Positions 8,211 to 17,973 are shown, numbered from the stretch's first letter. The stretch is DNA of 64,000 bases from Novosphingobium acidiphilum DSM 19966 (GCF_000429005.1 NZ_AUBA01000017.1:1-64000), one strand, 5' to 3'. Notes: generated from the letters alone by a model not told the origin. Numbers and translations are program-made.

Positions 8211-10523
8211 TCAGGCCGGTTTGACGAAGCTGTCAATCACGCGTTTGCGGCCGGCGCTGTCGAAATCGATTTCCAGCTTGTTGCCGTCCTGTTCGGCCAC
8301 CACGCCATACCCGAACTTTTCGTGGAACACGCGCAGGCCCACTGCAAGATCGGCGCGCGGCTTGGCCGCAAAGCTGGCTGCGCTGCGCGATGGTTCGGCA
8401 ATCCGCCGCGGGATCACGTCGATGGGGGCGGCCGCAGCCCGTTGCCAGCCCGGCCCGCGGCTGGCAACGCGCGACGGATTGGTGCGCACGGCATCGGCAA
8501 AGGGATCGGCATGTTCGGACCAGTGCGCGCGCCACAACGACGCGCCTCCGGCCAGCGTGGTCTCTTCTTCCACATGATCGGCGGGCAATTCGCCGACAAA
8601 GCGTGACGGGATCGAACTGGTCCACTGGCCATAGATGCGCCGGTTGGCCGCGTGCAGGATGGTGCAGCGGCGGCGTGCGCGCGTGATCGCAACATAGGCC
8701 AGGCGCCGTTCCTCTTCCAGACTGGCCAGCCCGCCTTCGTCGAGCGACCGTTGCGAAGGAAACACGCCTTCTTCCCAGCCGGGCAGGAACACCTGGTCAA
8801 ACTCCAGGCCTTTGGCCGCGTGCATCGTCATCAGCGTGATCTTGGCCTCGTCGGCATTGGCCTCGTTGTCCATCACCAGGCTGACATGTTCCAGGAAATC
8901 GGTCAGCGATTCATAGTCTTCCAGCGCGCGCACGAGTTCCGACAGGTTTTCCAGCCGGCCATTGGCCTCGGTGGTCTTTTCCGCCTGCAGCGCTGCGGTA
9001 TAGCCGCTTTCATCCAGCACCGTGCGGGCCAGTTCGGCCGGGGTCATGGTGGACGCCGTGTCGCGCCAGCGGGCAAAATCGCGCACCAGCGCGATCAGCG
9101 TGGTGCGCGCGCGCGTGGGCAGTTCGTCGGTTTCGGCAATGTCATGCGCGGCGCGCAGCATCGGCATCGCCTGCGCGCGGGCAAAGCGGTGCAGCTTTTC
9201 CATGGTCTTGTCACCCAGGCCGCGCTTGGGCGTATTCCAGATCCGCTCGAACGCCAGATCGTCGTTGGGCGATGCAATCAGCCGCAGATAGGCCAGTGCA
9301 TCGCGCACTTCGGCGCGTTCGTAAAAGCGGAAACCCCCGACGATGCGATAGGCCAGCCCGATCTGCAAAAACCGGTCTTCGAATTCGCGGGTCTGGAACT
9401 GCGCGCGCACCAGAATGGCAATGGCATCCAGCGGACACCCTTCGCGTTCCAGTCGCTCGATCTCTTCGCCCACGCGGCGTGCCTCTTCGGGGCCATCCCA
9501 GATGCCGACCACCCGGACGCGGTCGCCACCGTCGCGTTCGGTCCACAATGTCTTGCCCAGCCGTTCGGAATTTTCCGCGATCAGCCCCGATGCGGCGGCC
9601 AGGATATGCGGCGTAGAGCGATAGTTCTGTTCCAGCCGGATCACTTTGGCGCCTGGAAAATCTTTCTCAAATCGCAGGATATTGGCGACTTCCGCCCCGC
9701 GCCAGGAATAGATCGACTGATCGTCGTCGCCCACCACGCACAAGTTGCGCCGGTCTTGCGCCAGCAGCCGCAACCACAGGTACTGCACCGCGTTGGTGTC
9801 CTGGTATTCGTCGACCATGATATAGCGGAACCGGGTTTGCCACGATGCCAGAACATCGCGCTCACGACGAAAGATGTTGAGCATGTGCAGCAACAGATCG
9901 CCGAAATCGCAGGCATTGAGCGTGCGCAGCCGGTCCTGGTACAGCGTATAGAACCGTTGCCCCTTGCCATTGGCCCAGGCTTCGTTTTCCAGCGCGTCGA
10001 GATCGGCGGGGTTCAGCCCGCGGTTCTTCCATTTGTCGATCAGCCCGGCCAATTGCCGCGCAGGCCAGCGCTTGTCATCCAGACCTTCTGCCTGGATCAG
10101 CTGTTTCAGCAGGCGCAGCTGGTCATCGGTGTCGATGATCGTGAACGTCGCGGTCAGGCCGACCAGTTCGGCATGGCGGCGCAGCATCTTGGCCGCAATC
10201 GCATGGAATGTGCCCAGCCAGGGCATGCCTTCAACCGCCGGCCCTACCACCACGCCGACGCGTTCGCGCATTTCGCGCGCCGCGCGGTTGGTAAAGGTTA
10301 CGCACAGGATCTCGCTCGGCCAGGCCAGCCGCTGGCGCAACAGCCATCCCAGGCGCGCGGTCAACGCCGCGGTCTTGCCGGTGCCGGCGCCCGCCAGCAT
10401 CAGGACCGGGCCATCGGTGGTCAGCACCGCCTCGCGCTGCGGCGGATTGAGCCGTTCGATCCAGTCAGGCAGCGTTGCGGAGTCGCGCGAAGCGGGGGGG
10501 AGGGTTGCAGTCACCCGGAACAA
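8211..10523 (-). CDS. uvrD: UvrD/PcrA-type superfamily 1 DNA helicase
   Basis: A 770-residue 3'-5' DNA helicase used in nucleotide excision and mismatch repair and in clearing proteins from DNA. Seen in order: the Q motif (LNPPQREAV), Walker A AGAGTGKTAAL, VTFTNRAAREMRERV, Walker B VDEYQDTNAVQ, GDDDQSIYSWRGA, RLEQNYRSTPHIL, LMTMHAAKGLEFDQVFL and VAITRARRR. The C-terminal region ends in a PcrA/UvrD-like Tudor-type segment (KFGYGVVAEQDGNKLEIDFDSAGRKRVI). The gene stands alone between the pilin pair and a chemoreceptor. Choosing between the names uvrD and pcrA is a matter of convention. Confidence 0.9.
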   Translation of the reverse strand: MFRVTATLPPASRDSATLPDWIERLNPPQREAVLTTDGPVLMLAGAGTGKTAALTARLGWLLRQRLAWPSEILCVTFTNRAAREMRERVGVVVGPAVEGMPWLGTFHAIAAKMLRRHAELVGLTATFTIIDTDDQLRLLKQLIQAEGLDDKRWPARQLAGLIDKWKNRGLNPADLDALENEAWANGKGQRFYTLYQDRLRTLNACDFGDLLLHMLNIFRRERDVLASWQTRFRYIMVDEYQDTNAVQYLWLRLLAQDRRNLCVVGDDDQSIYSWRGAEVANILRFEKDFPGAKVIRLEQNYRSTPHILAAASGLIAENSERLGKTLWTERDGGDRVRVVGIWDGPEEARRVGEEIERLEREGCPLDAIAILVRAQFQTREFEDRFLQIGLAYRIVGGFRFYERAEVRDALAYLRLIASPNDDLAFERIWNTPKRGLGDKTMEKLHRFARAQAMPMLRAAHDIAETDELPTRARTTLIALVRDFARWRDTASTMTPAELARTVLDESGYTAALQAEKTTEANGRLENLSELVRALEDYESLTDFLEHVSLVMDNEANADEAKITLMTMHAAKGLEFDQVFLPGWEEGVFPSQRSLDEGGLASLEEERRLAYVAITRARRRCTILHAANRRIYGQWTSSIPSRFVGELPADHVEEETTLAGGASLWRAHWSEHADPFADAVRTNPSRVASRGPGWQRAAAAPIDVIPRRIAEPSRSAASFAAKPRADLAVGLRVFHEKFGYGVVAEQDGNKLEIDFDSAGRKRVIDSFVKPA

Positions 10524-10552
10524 GTAGGGAACTTGGCGCCGCTAGGCAACCG

Positions 10553-11947
10553 TTAGAACTCGCTCCAGTCATCGCTTGGGGTGGCCTTTACCGCCAGATT
10601 GCCCTGGCTGGCCGCAACCGCCCGGGCGCGCGGCACTGGCACTGCTGCAGGCGCGGTCCGTTGCGCGGACGGGCGTTCGGTCAGGCGGAACCGGGAAACA
10701 TTGCCCGCCAGGCGTCCGGCCTGATCCGCCAGGCTTTGTGCGGCGGCGTTGCTTTGTTCGACCATCGCCGCGTTCTGCTGTGTCATGATGTCCATCTGCG
10801 TCACGGTGGTCGAAACCCCGGACAGCATGTCGACCTGCGTCTGCGCCGATTGGGCGATGGATTGCACCAGGTTGGACACTTCGCCCACGCGCGTGACGAT
10901 CTGGCCCAGCGCCTTGCCCGTGGCGCCGACCAGATCGACGCCTTGTCCGACATGCTGGCTGCTGGTGTTGATCAGATCCTTGATCTCGCGCGCGGCGTCC
11001 GCGCTGCGCTGCGCCAGCGCACGCACTTCGTTGGCAACCACGGCAAACCCTCGGCCGGCATCGCCTGCGCGCGCGGCCTCGACCCCGGCGTTCAGCGCCA
11101 GCAGATTGGTCTGGAACGCGATGCCATCGATCACGCTGATGATCTGGCTGATTTCCTGCGAAGAATGCTGGATCTTGGTCATCGCGACCACCGCATCGTC
11201 GACAATCTGCCCGCCCTGGGATGCCTGCTTGTGGGTTTCGGCAATCGACTGGTTGACCTCGATGACGAAGGTGGTGTTGCGTTCGACCAGCGCGGTCACG
11301 TTCTTCATCGCGCTGTTGGCATCCTGGATGGCGGCGGCCTGCTGTTCGGTCCGCTGCGCCAGGTCGTGCGAGGCAGAGCGGATCTCGGCCGAAGCGTTGG
11401 CGATCGAATGCGACGTCTGCGCAACCACGGCCAAGGTGTCCGCAAGCGTGGAAACCGCCTGGTTGAATTGCTGGCGCAAGGCTTCTGCCTGGCCCGGCAG
11501 CTGTTCCGACATGCGATAGGTCATGTCCGAATCGGCCAGGCGCGACAGGGCGACGTCCAGTGCGCCGACGATATGTTCCTGTTCAGACCGGATTTTCGCC
11601 ACGGCCAGGGCATTGGCGCGAAACACATCCATGGCCCGGACCATCCGCCCGACACAATCGGTATGTTCGCCAAAGGCAGTCGGGCTGTCGAGATCGCCGG
11701 CAGCCAGCCCCTCCATGCGCATGACGGTACTGACATAAGGATCGCAGATCATCCGCGCGGCGCCAGTCATGGTGATCAGCGCACCGACCAAGGCCAGCCC
11801 GGCCAGAACCTCAGGCACTATGGCGCCGCCGCCATGGCTTGCCCAGACCGTTGCTGCCAGGGCGAAGGCCGCCCAAATTCCCATTATCAGTCGCAGAGCG
11901 AAGAACTTTTCGCGGATCGGGGCGTGCTGCCCAAACCAGTCAAACAT
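10553..11947 (-). CDS. Methyl-accepting chemotaxis protein with CheR-binding tail
   Basis: A 464-residue chemoreceptor. Two hydrophobic helices (about 18-36 and 43-64) are joined by only about six residues (SHGGGA), so there is no periplasmic ligand domain and any input must be membrane or cytoplasmic. A HAMP-like region follows, then the coiled-coil signalling domain with the highly conserved hairpin tip (FQTNLLALNAGVEAARAG). The last residues are DDWSEF, which fits the xWxxF pentapeptide that tethers the CheR methyltransferase and CheB in other bacteria. The ATG at 11947 has an AAGG site; longer frames upstream are not receptor-like. No che operon lies nearby. Confidence 0.88.
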   Translation of the reverse strand: MFDWFGQHAPIREKFFALRLIMGIWAAFALAATVWASHGGGAIVPEVLAGLALVGALITMTGAARMICDPYVSTVMRMEGLAAGDLDSPTAFGEHTDCVGRMVRAMDVFRANALAVAKIRSEQEHIVGALDVALSRLADSDMTYRMSEQLPGQAEALRQQFNQAVSTLADTLAVVAQTSHSIANASAEIRSASHDLAQRTEQQAAAIQDANSAMKNVTALVERNTTFVIEVNQSIAETHKQASQGGQIVDDAVVAMTKIQHSSQEISQIISVIDGIAFQTNLLALNAGVEAARAGDAGRGFAVVANEVRALAQRSADAAREIKDLINTSSQHVGQGVDLVGATGKALGQIVTRVGEVSNLVQSIAQSAQTQVDMLSGVSTTVTQMDIMTQQNAAMVEQSNAAAQSLADQAGRLAGNVSRFRLTERPSAQRTAPAAVPVPRARAVAASQGNLAVKATPSDDWSEF

Positions 11948-12120
11948 GATTGCGAGCCTTTGGCGTGATCGGGGGTCGTGTGGTTCCTTGTCGGTAAAAC
12001 CGCTTAAGTCAGGGCTCTTTGCAATCGTTGAACCGGCGATTAGGTACCAGTGCGGATGACCTTGTGCATGGCGCGCAGGCCCACACGACGACAGTGAACG
12101 GAAAGGTCCGGGGGACAACC

Positions 12121-13389
12121 ATGACAGCGCAGCGGACCCATCCCGTGCGGCAACACGCGCGCATCCTGATTGCCAGCCTGGTGGGCACGGGGGTCGAATT
12201 CTATGACTTCTACATTTACGCCACCGCCTCGGCGCTGGTGATCGGGCCGCTGTTCTTTCCCGCGCAATCGGCAACCGCGCAGACGCTGCTGGCGTTCATG
12301 ACCTTCGGCCTGGCCTTTGTCGCGCGGCCGGTGGGTGCCATCGCCTTTGGCCATTTCGGCGATCGCATCGGGCGCAAGTCCACGCTGGTCGCATCGCTGA
12401 TGCTGATGGGGGCATCGACGCTGCTGATCGCATTTTTGCCGACGTATGCCGTGGCCGGGCCGATCGCGCCCGCGCTGCTGTGCATTTTGCGGTTTGGCCA
12501 GGGCTTTGGCCTGGGCGGCGAATGGGGCGGGGCAAGCCTGCTGGCCGTGGAAAACGCGCCGCAAGGGTGGGAGGCGCGGTTTGGCGCCGCGCCGCAGCTG
12601 GGTGCGCCGATCGGTTTTCTGTTTGCCAACGGATTGTTCCTGATCCTGGCCTATGCGCTGTCGCCTGCGGCGTTTACCGCGTGGGGCTGGCGTATTCCGT
12701 TCCTGGCGAGTTCGGTGCTGGTGTTGCTGGGTCTGTGGGTGCGGCTGAAAATCGGCGAAACCGCCGCGTATCGCGCCGCAATCGAGGCTGCGCCGCCGCC
12801 GCGCGTGCCGGTCGGGCGGCTGATCGCCGATCATCCCGGCGCGGTCGTGGCGGGCATGGCCGGTGTCGTGGCGTGCTTTGCGATCTTTTACCTGTCGACC
12901 ACGTTCGCCTTGTCGTTTTCGGGCAAGCTTGGGTATTCGCGGCAAAGCTTTCTGGCGGTGCAGCTGATCGCCAATTTCGCGCTGGCGGCGGGGATCGTGG
13001 TGGCGGGATATTGGGCCGATCGCTCCAGCGTGGCGCGCGTGCTGGGCACGGGTGCCGCGTTGACCATGGTGTTCGGGCTGGTGTTCGGCAGCGGGCTGGC
13101 CTCGGGCGCTTTGCCGCTGGTGCTGCTGACGCTGGCGGTGGGCCTGTTCGTAATGGGGCTGACTTATGGGCCGCTGGGGGCATGGCTGCCCACGCTGTTT
13201 CCGACGCCGGTGCGCTATACCGGGATATCGATCGCGTTCAACGGCGGGGCGATACTGGGCGGGGCGCTGGCACCGTTTGCCGCCAGTTCGCTCGCGCTGG
13301 CGGGCGGGGTGGCCTATGTCGGGCTGTTCCTGACGGTGGCGGGCGCGGTCACGCTCGCCGGGGTCAGGCTGGCTCCGCGTCTGCGCTGA
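12121..13389 (+). CDS. MFS transporter, metabolite:H+ symporter (MHS) family
   Basis: A 422-residue inner-membrane protein with about 12 hydrophobic segments. The MHS subfamily (ShiA, ProP and KgtP relatives) is indicated by the opening GTGVEFYDFYIYATASALV, the loop motif GHFGDRIGRKSTLV and LRFGQGFGLGGEWGGASLL. Such proteins import organic acids, shikimate or betaines with protons; the substrate here cannot be told. The ATG at 12121 follows a GGGGGA ribosome site. The gene is divergent from the chemoreceptor, and its 3' end overlaps that of rsmD by 26 bp on the opposite strand. Confidence 0.88.
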   Translation: MTAQRTHPVRQHARILIASLVGTGVEFYDFYIYATASALVIGPLFFPAQSATAQTLLAFMTFGLAFVARPVGAIAFGHFGDRIGRKSTLVASLMLMGASTLLIAFLPTYAVAGPIAPALLCILRFGQGFGLGGEWGGASLLAVENAPQGWEARFGAAPQLGAPIGFLFANGLFLILAYALSPAAFTAWGWRIPFLASSVLVLLGLWVRLKIGETAAYRAAIEAAPPPRVPVGRLIADHPGAVVAGMAGVVACFAIFYLSTTFALSFSGKLGYSRQSFLAVQLIANFALAAGIVVAGYWADRSSVARVLGTGAALTMVFGLVFGSGLASGALPLVLLTLAVGLFVMGLTYGPLGAWLPTLFPTPVRYTGISIAFNGGAILGGALAPFAASSLALAGGVAYVGLFLTVAGAVTLAGVRLAPRLR

Positions 13390-13930
13390 CGTCAAGCCGC
13401 AGCAGGGTCAGCCGGGCCTTGCCCACCTTGCGGGTTGCATCGATCACGAAGCGCTGGATTGCGACATCTTCGTTGCCGGCGGTTTCCAGGCTGATCCAGG
13501 TGGCCGGGCCGATCCAGCCCAGCCGGGCCAGCTTGTCGAGCGCGACAATGCCCGCACCCGTGCGATAAGGCGGGTCGATCAGCAACAGGTCGAGCGGGCT
13601 TCGCGCCGGGCCCAGCGCCAGCACCGATCCGGCGCGCACCGTGGCGCGAGCCCCGGCATCGAGCGTGCGGGCGTTGGCGCGGATCGCGTCCAGCGCCTTG
13701 GCATCCTGTTCGACAAACAGCGCGGTGGCCGCGCCGCGCGAGAGCGCCTCGAACCCCAACGCGCCCGAACCGGCAAACAGATCGCCCACGGCCAGGCCTT
13801 CGAAACTGCCCAGCCGGCTGGTCAGCATCGAAAACAGCGTTTCGCGGGTGCGGTCGGCGGTGGGCCGGGTGGTATCGCCAGCCGGCGCGACCAGTTTGCG
13901 GCCGCGCCAGGCGCCGGAAATGATCCTCAT
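13364..13930 (-). CDS. rsmD: 16S rRNA (guanine966-N2)-methyltransferase RsmD
   Basis: A 188-residue SAM-dependent methyltransferase that modifies G966 of 16S rRNA during 30S assembly. The family opening RIISGAWRGRKLVAP and the TRPTADRTRETLFSML segment are intact. The SAM-binding loop is DLFAGSGALGFEALSRGA and the catalytic motif is LLIDPPY (DPPY). Its ATG overlaps the stop of the upstream pseudouridine synthase gene (ATGA), so the two rRNA-modification enzymes are translationally coupled. Confidence 0.93.
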   Translation of the reverse strand: MRIISGAWRGRKLVAPAGDTTRPTADRTRETLFSMLTSRLGSFEGLAVGDLFAGSGALGFEALSRGAATALFVEQDAKALDAIRANARTLDAGARATVRAGSVLALGPARSPLDLLLIDPPYRTGAGIVALDKLARLGWIGPATWISLETAGNEDVAIQRFVIDATRKVGKARLTLLRLDVSADAEPA

Positions 13931-14766
13931 TTCTTCAGCGCTTTGCGAAAGGTTTCGACATCGCTCTGGCGCACTTCGATCACGGCGCCACGCGGGATAT
14001 CGCCAAGCGGGAACGGGCCATAGGCGGTGCGGATCAGGCGCGAGGTCTGCAGGCCCAGGTGTTCAAGCACGCGCCGCACTTCGCGGTTCTTGCCTTCGGT
14101 CAGCGTCAGTTCGATCCACTGGTTGCGCCCGGTGCGGCGTTCCATGTTGGCGTTGATCGGGCCATAGCGCAGCCCCTCGATCTCGATCCCCTGCATCAGT
14201 TCCTCGAGCCGGGGCTGGCTGATGTCGCCGAACGTGCGTGCGCGATAGGTGCGCGGAATACCCGTTGCGGGCAGTTCCATCGCCCGTTTCAGTTCGCCGT
14301 CGTTGGTCAGCAGCAAAAGACCTTCGGTGTTGAGGTCAAGCCGCCCGATCGGCATCACGCGCGGCGTGCCCGCGGGCAGTGCATTGACCAGCGCATTATA
14401 GATGGTCGGCCGGCCGGCGGGGTCGCGCTCGGCGGTGATCAGGCCCTCGGGCTTGTGAAACCGGAACAGGCGCGGCGGAGCGGCGGCACCCACCGCTTTG
14501 CCGTCGACCGTCAGGCCCCTGAGGTTTTTGAGCACGGTTGCGGGCGTGGTGACGACCACGCCGTCGATGCTGACGCGCCCTTCGGCGATGATCCGTTCGA
14601 CTTCGCGGCGGCTGGCAACACCGGCGCGCGCAAGCAGCTTGGCAATGCGTTCGCCTTCGCGCGGCGGCGCGTCGGAACTGGGGGTGGCGGGTACGCGCGG
14701 ACGCGGTGCGTGGTTAGCGGCGGGCCGTCGCGGGGGGCTGCTACCAGGTTTCAGGGGTCGAGACAT
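13927..14766 (-). CDS. rluB: rRNA pseudouridine synthase (RluB/RsuA family)
   Basis: A 279-residue enzyme that isomerises uridine to pseudouridine in rRNA. After a Pro/Arg-rich N-terminal extension (about 40 residues) comes an S4 RNA-binding domain (ERIAKLLARAGVASRREVER). The catalytic domain follows, with the active-site Asp in MPIGRLDLNTEGLLLLTNDG and the late motif EGKNREVRRVLEHLGL typical of the RsuA/RluB/E/F group. The choice of RluB over RsuA, E or F is by general similarity. The start at 14766 is taken because longer frames run into an unrelated Pro-rich stretch and would overlap the divergent permease gene. Confidence 0.85.
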   Translation of the reverse strand: MSRPLKPGSSPPRRPAANHAPRPRVPATPSSDAPPREGERIAKLLARAGVASRREVERIIAEGRVSIDGVVVTTPATVLKNLRGLTVDGKAVGAAAPPRLFRFHKPEGLITAERDPAGRPTIYNALVNALPAGTPRVMPIGRLDLNTEGLLLLTNDGELKRAMELPATGIPRTYRARTFGDISQPRLEELMQGIEIEGLRYGPINANMERRTGRNQWIELTLTEGKNREVRRVLEHLGLQTSRLIRTAYGPFPLGDIPRGAVIEVRQSDVETFRKALKK

Positions 14767-14884
14767 TGCGCGCCCATACGCTGCATGGGGCCGCGCGTCA
14801 CCCCCCGCTTGCAAAGAGGCTGGCGCTGGGTGTGGGGGCCGCCTAGGAACGGGATCGACGGGGCCAGGACAAAACAGGGCGACA

Positions 14885-16522
14885 ATGGCGGAAAAACTCA
14901 AAGGCTGGCGGCTGTTGCGCGTGGCATTGGCCAGCCGCAAGGCGGGGATCATGCTGGCGCTGGGGTTTTCCTCGGGCCTGCCTTACGCGCTGCTGATCGG
15001 TACGCTCAACGCCTGGCTGGGCGATGTGCATGTGGCGATGGCAACCATCGGCGTGCTGGCGTGGATCGGGCTGGCCTATTCGTTCAAATTCCTGTGGTCG
15101 CCGTTGGTCGATCGCCTGAACCTGCCCGTGATCGGCGCGCTGGGTCGGCGCAAGGGCTGGATCCTGGGCTGCCAGGCGGTGCTGGTGGCGGCATTGCTGG
15201 GGCTGGCGTTGACCAATCCCGTAATCGCGCTGGGCCGGTTTGCGCTGATCGCGCTGGTCGCCGCGCTGGCGTCTGCCACGCAGGATGTGGCAATCGACGC
15301 CTGGCGGATTGACGTGGCTGACGATGCGGTGCCGGTCGAACTGCTGTCGTCGCTGTATCAGTTCGGCTATCGCCTGGCGGCGCTGGTGGGCGGTGCGTTT
15401 GCGCTGGTCCTGGCGGCGCGGCTGCCCTGGCCCGTGGTCTATGCGGTGATGGCCGCGATGCTGGCGATCGTGGCGCTGATCACGCTGGGTGCGCCCGATA
15501 CGCCGCGCCCGGTTGTCGACGACGCAACCGCGATGGCCGATCAACCCGCGCCGCTGCTGCGCGCGGGCGGCCTGGTGGTGGTGGCGCTGGGTTGGGGTTG
15601 GGCCATCGGCAGCATCGGCCTGTTCATGGCGGCGATGCTGGGCCCGGTCGCGCCCGGCGCGGTGCGCCCGTCGGTGGCGGATTTCACGCGCGGTCATGCG
15701 CCGCTGATCGTGCTGGCAACAGTTGGCCTGCCGCTGCTGGTGGCGGCGCTGACCAATCGCGCGCGGGTCGGCGAAGGTGTGCGGGGCAGTGTGCCCGCTG
15801 CCGACCACTTGTGGCTGGCGCTGGTGGCGCCGTTGGCCGAATTGTCGGGGCGGCTCGGCTGGCGGGTGCTGATCACGATCGGCATGATCCTGACGTATAC
15901 GCTGTGCTATAACGTGTGGGGCAGCTTTGCGCTGCCGTTCTACCTCGATTTCCTGCACTATTCGAAGGACGAGGTGGCCTTTGCGTCAAAGATCTTCGGC
16001 ATTTTCATGACCATGGCGGGGATCGCGCTGGGCGGGGTGCTGTTTGCAAGGCTGGGGCGCATGCCGACGATCCTGGTCGGCGCGGTGCTGCCGATGCTGG
16101 GCAATTTCGTCTATGCCGATCTTGCACAGGGCGCGGTGCAGATCGATGCGCTGGCGCGTGCCAGCGGCCTTGGCGCGATCGCTGCGGGCATCGGCATTGA
16201 TGCGCGCATGCTGCGCCTGCTGGTTGCGATCAGCGTGGAAAACATTTCTACCGGAATTGCTGGCGCCGCCTTTGTCGCCTTTCTGTCGACCAAGGTCAGC
16301 CGCAGCCACACCGCGGTCCAATATGCGCTGCTGTCGTCGATGACATTCCTGATCGGATCGCTGGGCAAGGGCATTGCCGGGGATACCATCGACCACCTGG
16401 GCTATGCCACGATGTTCCGCTGGACTGCGGTCGCCGGGCTGGTTGCGGTGGGCTTTGTGCTGTTGGAATGGGTGACGGCGCGCCGCGATCCTTCGCCAAA
16501 CGGGGCGGGCGACCGCGCATAG
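14885..16522 (+). CDS. ampG: AmpG-like muropeptide permease (MFS)
   Basis: A 545-residue integral membrane protein resembling AmpG, which imports GlcNAc-anhydro-muropeptides for cell-wall recycling. AmpG-type features are the N-terminal MLALGFSSGLPYALLIGTL, WLGDV...IGVLAWIGLAYSFKFLWSPLVDR, LGRRKGWIL, and ATQDVAIDAWRIDVA. The middle carries a long insert between transmembrane blocks (roughly residues 220-325), as in larger AmpG forms. The ATG at 14885 is used; an in-frame extension upstream is Arg-rich and not membrane-like. It is convergent with folC. No ampC or ampR is present here. Confidence 0.83.
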   Translation: MAEKLKGWRLLRVALASRKAGIMLALGFSSGLPYALLIGTLNAWLGDVHVAMATIGVLAWIGLAYSFKFLWSPLVDRLNLPVIGALGRRKGWILGCQAVLVAALLGLALTNPVIALGRFALIALVAALASATQDVAIDAWRIDVADDAVPVELLSSLYQFGYRLAALVGGAFALVLAARLPWPVVYAVMAAMLAIVALITLGAPDTPRPVVDDATAMADQPAPLLRAGGLVVVALGWGWAIGSIGLFMAAMLGPVAPGAVRPSVADFTRGHAPLIVLATVGLPLLVAALTNRARVGEGVRGSVPAADHLWLALVAPLAELSGRLGWRVLITIGMILTYTLCYNVWGSFALPFYLDFLHYSKDEVAFASKIFGIFMTMAGIALGGVLFARLGRMPTILVGAVLPMLGNFVYADLAQGAVQIDALARASGLGAIAAGIGIDARMLRLLVAISVENISTGIAGAAFVAFLSTKVSRSHTAVQYALLSSMTFLIGSLGKGIAGDTIDHLGYATMFRWTAVAGLVAVGFVLLEWVTARRDPSPNGAGDRA

Positions 16523-16653
16523 CGCGGTGGCGGCGGCGGCGCCTTGTGGCATCGGGTCGATCCGGCGCGTGCATGATCGGGCGGCGCACAGGGGCAGGAC
16601 CCTCCACCACCGTTCCGGCGGTTTGCCGCTCCGTTTCGGTTAGGATGGGACGG

Positions 16654-17961
16654 TCAGTCGGGAATTTCGCCATTTCGGCGCAGCACGTCGCCCGCCAGGT
16701 ACAGCGATCCGGTGATCAGCACATCGCCGCCTGCGGGCAGCGCGGCCAGTGCGGCGGCAACATCGGGCGCGCTTGAGATCGGCGTCGCGCTGAACGGGGC
16801 AAAGGCCGTGGGCGCATGCGCGTCGTGGCCGGGGGCGGGCACGATCGTCACCGACAGCGCGTGCTGTCCCAGGGGCGCCAGAATGGCTGCCGGGTCCTTG
16901 TTGGCGAGCATGCCCATGATCACGTGCACCGGCGGCTTATCGGCCAGGTGGCGGGCAATGGCCAGGCCTGCGTCGGGATTGTGTCCGCCATCCAGCCAGA
17001 TGGTGCGCCCCGGTGCCAGCGCGGTCAGCGGGCCATGGTCCAGCTTTTGCAGCCTTGCGGGCCAACGTGCGGCAGTGATGCCTGCGGCCATCGCCGCGGA
17101 CGAGACGGTGACGGCCGTCTGGTGGCGCAGCATCGCCACCGCCAGCGCGGCATTTTCGGCCTGGTGCAGGCCCGGCAGCGCGGGCAGCGGCAAATCCAGC
17201 GATCCTTGCGCATCGCGATAGGCGATTGTTGCCCCGACTTCGGCATGCCAATCGCGCCCGCGCGTGATCAACCGTGCGCCGATCGCGGCGGCAGTATCGG
17301 CCACCGCGCGGGCGGCCAGATCGGGATAGGCCTGCGTCACCAGCGCCACGCCGGGTTTGGCAATGCAGGTCTTTTCGAACGCGATCCGCGCCAGCGGCTC
17401 TGGCGGCACGCCCGCCTCGGGGATCAGCAGGAATGCTTCGTGATCGATGCCCAGCGTGGCGATGCCGCACACCGACGGCGCATCCACCACATTGGTCGCA
17501 TCGAACCGCCCGCCCAGCCCGGTTTCGATCACGCAGGCATCCGCCGGCACGCGGGCAAAGCCCAGGAACATCGCCGCCGTGGTCACTTCGAAAAAGCTTG
17601 GGGCCAGGTCTTCGCCCGCATCCAGTGCCTCGGCCAGCAGGCTGGCCAGCAGATCGTCGCTGATCAGGCGTCCTGCCAGCCGGATGCGTTCGTTGTACCG
17701 CACCAGATGCGGCTTGGTCGCGGTGTGCACGGTCAAACCCTGCGCTTCGAGCATGAAGCGCAAATAGGTGCAGGTCGAACCCTTGCCATTGGTGCCCGCC
17801 ACATGGAACACCGGCGGCAGGCGCCGTTCGGGATGATCCAGCCGCGCCAGCAGCGTGCGGATCGTGTCCAGACCCAGCCGGCCCTGCGGCACCGACAATG
17901 CGCCCAGCCGGTCAAGCTGTGCCTGCACCGCCGGATGCCCGGAAATCGCGAAATCCTTCAT
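16654..17961 (-). CDS. folC: Dihydrofolate synthase / folylpolyglutamate synthase
   Basis: A 435-residue Mur-ligase-fold enzyme that adds glutamate to dihydropteroate and to folates. The ATP-binding loop is FHVAGTNGKGSTCTYLRFML; EVTTAAMFLGFA and the Mur-type IETGLGGRFDATN segment follow, and the C-terminal domain contains WLDGGHNPDAGLAIARHL. It lies 12 bp after accD, last in the trpB-trpA-accD-folC run, a widespread gene order in alpha- and gammaproteobacteria. Confidence 0.94.
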   Translation of the reverse strand: MKDFAISGHPAVQAQLDRLGALSVPQGRLGLDTIRTLLARLDHPERRLPPVFHVAGTNGKGSTCTYLRFMLEAQGLTVHTATKPHLVRYNERIRLAGRLISDDLLASLLAEALDAGEDLAPSFFEVTTAAMFLGFARVPADACVIETGLGGRFDATNVVDAPSVCGIATLGIDHEAFLLIPEAGVPPEPLARIAFEKTCIAKPGVALVTQAYPDLAARAVADTAAAIGARLITRGRDWHAEVGATIAYRDAQGSLDLPLPALPGLHQAENAALAVAMLRHQTAVTVSSAAMAAGITAARWPARLQKLDHGPLTALAPGRTIWLDGGHNPDAGLAIARHLADKPPVHVIMGMLANKDPAAILAPLGQHALSVTIVPAPGHDAHAPTAFAPFSATPISSAPDVAAALAALPAGGDVLITGSLYLAGDVLRRNGEIPD

Positions 17962-17973
17962 CGCGTCGGGCGG

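Noticed and set aside
8652..10556. 634-codon open frame on the plus strand
   Set aside because: It is wholly antisense to the UvrD/PcrA helicase. High G+C makes long antisense frames common; there is no family resemblance and the composition is shadow-like (many His, Gln, Arg).
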